Assembly (NCBI RefSeq): GCF_006494535.1
Contig: NZ_VHIQ01000003.1
Location: 434,001 to 498,000, forward strand
Reading direction: 5' to 3'
DNA length: 64,000 bases
Origin: Paucihalobacter ruber
GTDB taxonomy: Bacteria > Bacteroidota > Bacteroidia > Flavobacteriales > Flavobacteriaceae
Below are positions 63,031-64,000 of this stretch, piece after piece; the first letter of the stretch is position 1, and each line of letters starts with the position of its first letter. Both the position numbers and the translations under genes were made by a program. The notes beneath the pieces are model-generated. The model did not search any database. It was not told where the DNA came from and worked only from the letters and a program-made list of their open reading frames with translations.

Positions 63031-64000
63031 TTATAGTTCGTTTATCACCTTACTCAAACGCGCTGTAATTTCTTCAATCGAACCTACACCATCAACTCCA
63101 AAATATTTATTTTTTGCTGCATAAAAATCTTTCAGGACAGCAGTTTTATTGTAATATTCGGTAATGCGATTTCTAATAATATTTTCATCGGCGTCATCGG
63201 GACGACCACTGGTTTTTCCTCTTTCATGCAATCTTTTTACCAATACCTCATCCTCTACCTCCAGAGCAATCATGGCATTAATTTGAGAGTCTTTGCGCTC
63301 CATAAGCTGATCGAGTGCTTCTGCTTGCGCTGATGTTCTTGGAAAACCATCAAAAATAAAACCATTGGCATCCTGATTTTTTTCAACTTCGGCTTCTAAC
63401 ATATCAATGGTTAACTGATCCGGAACCAATTCACCTTTATCCATATAAGATTTGGCCAACATGCCAAGTGCTGTTTCGTTTTTAATGTTATATCTAAACA
63501 CATCTCCGGTAGATATATGAACCAGGTTGTATTTTTCTTTTAAAAATTCGGCTTGTGTGCCTTTTCCTGCACCCGGAGGTCCAAAAAGTACAATATTTGT
63601 CATGTATTGAGTAGATTTTAGTTGATATATTTCAGGTAAATCTCTGCCTAATCCGTTATAATCCAAACCATATCCAACAATAAACTTATCGGGAATTTCC
63701 ATGCCTACAAAGTGAATTTTAAAATCCTTGTTGTAAGCATCGGGTTTAAAAAACAAGGTGGCTATAATGAGTTGTTTGACGTTTTCGTTTTTAAAAATGC
63801 GATAAATTTCATTGAGCGTCCCACCGGTATCAATGATATCTTCAAGTATAACAACAGTTCTTCCTGATAAATCTTGAGTAAGACCTATTAAACGCTGAAT
63901 GTCTTCGGTAGATTTTACGCCTTCGTACGATGCCAGTTTAATAAAAGTTACTTCGCACGGGTTGGGGTATTTTTTCACAAAATCGCTCACAAACATAAAC
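63031..64000 (-). CDS. adk: Hypoxanthine phosphoribosyltransferase-adenylate kinase fusion, 5' end outside the window
   Basis: One open frame of at least 321 residues continues across the right edge; the first visible residues, FMFVSDFVKK, match the middle of Hpt, so about 45-50 residues are missing. The Hpt part has the PRPP loop VVILEDIIDTGGTL and FIVGYGLDYNGLGRDLPEIY. Adenylate kinase begins at an in-frame Met (63603) with NIVLFGPPGAGKGTQAEFL, then FDGFPRTSAQAEAL and the short lid HERGKTSGRPDDADE. The two reactions make IMP/GMP from bases and balance AMP, ADP and ATP, so both belong to purine metabolism. Confidence 0.92.
   Translation of the reverse strand, partial: FMFVSDFVKKYPNPCEVTFIKLASYEGVKSTEDIQRLIGLTQDLSGRTVVILEDIIDTGGTLNEIYRIFKNENVKQLIIATLFFKPDAYNKDFKIHFVGMEIPDKFIVGYGLDYNGLGRDLPEIYQLKSTQYMTNIVLFGPPGAGKGTQAEFLKEKYNLVHISTGDVFRYNIKNETALGMLAKSYMDKGELVPDQLTIDMLEAEVEKNQDANGFIFDGFPRTSAQAEALDQLMERKDSQINAMIALEVEDEVLVKRLHERGKTSGRPDDADENIIRNRITEYYNKTAVLKDFYAAKNKYFGVDGVGSIEEITARLSKVINEL

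Overview
The window is a compact, AT-rich piece of a Bacteroidota chromosome, almost certainly a marine-type member of Flavobacteriaceae. The evidence is gene content and signals: a SusC/SusD pair, a type IX secretion (Por) C-terminal sorting domain, an S46 dipeptidyl peptidase, an Obg without C-terminal domain, weak or absent Shine-Dalgarno sequences, and many promoters of the Bacteroidota form (-33 TTTG or TTG, then TAnnTTTG). No rRNA, tRNA, CRISPR array, prophage or transposase was seen.

Layout. 1-9.5 kb: a partial CtlX-like hydrolase, an M14 peptidase lipoprotein, Nudix hydrolase, pyrE, an SRPBCC protein, birA, rsfS-ftsH, then a four-gene unit LUD protein-cdsA-psd-acyl-CoA-binding protein (phospholipid synthesis). 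9.5-14.5 kb, minus strand: a pentein hydrolase, gltA, eno and carA. 14.5-31.9 kb, minus strand: one continuous translation super-operon, rpsL-rpsG-fusA-rpsJ, a 256-bp structured spacer, then rplC to rplQ with secY, infA, rpmJ and rpoA inside. 32-42 kb, plus strand: an Omp85-type outer-membrane protein, a secreted arylsulfotransferase-like protein with a T9SS sorting domain, and a SusC-SusD-lipoprotein uptake locus. 42-52.7 kb: housekeeping genes, many in convergent pairs (rlmB/rhomboid, rarA/secreted protein, yjjG, radC, dienelactone hydrolase/mpl), an S46 peptidase and a TPR protein. 52.9-58.9 kb: a 2006-residue alpha-2-macroglobulin. 58.9-64 kb: a membrane protein, DoxX, DUF4136 lipoprotein, ion channel, obgE, a small PLDc_N protein and a hypoxanthine phosphoribosyltransferase-adenylate kinase fusion running off the right end.

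The most unusual structure is not a protein gene. The rpsJ-rplC spacer holds seven inverted repeats in about 230 bp, including a terminator-like hairpin, inside an operon whose other spacers are mostly under 20 bp. Two of its hairpins have the form ATWCCCGY-N4-RCGGGWAT, and a third relative lies six bases before the obgE start codon. Further long hairpins lie in the rpsM-rpsK, rpsK-rpsD and rpsN-rpsH spacers. Two other genome-scale habits show: four genes (pyrE, rlmB, rarA, radC) have a -7-like box ending exactly four bases before ATG, which suggests leaderless mRNAs, and four of eight convergent gene pairs overlap by exactly four bases through interlocked stop codons. I found no clear new defence or mobile system.
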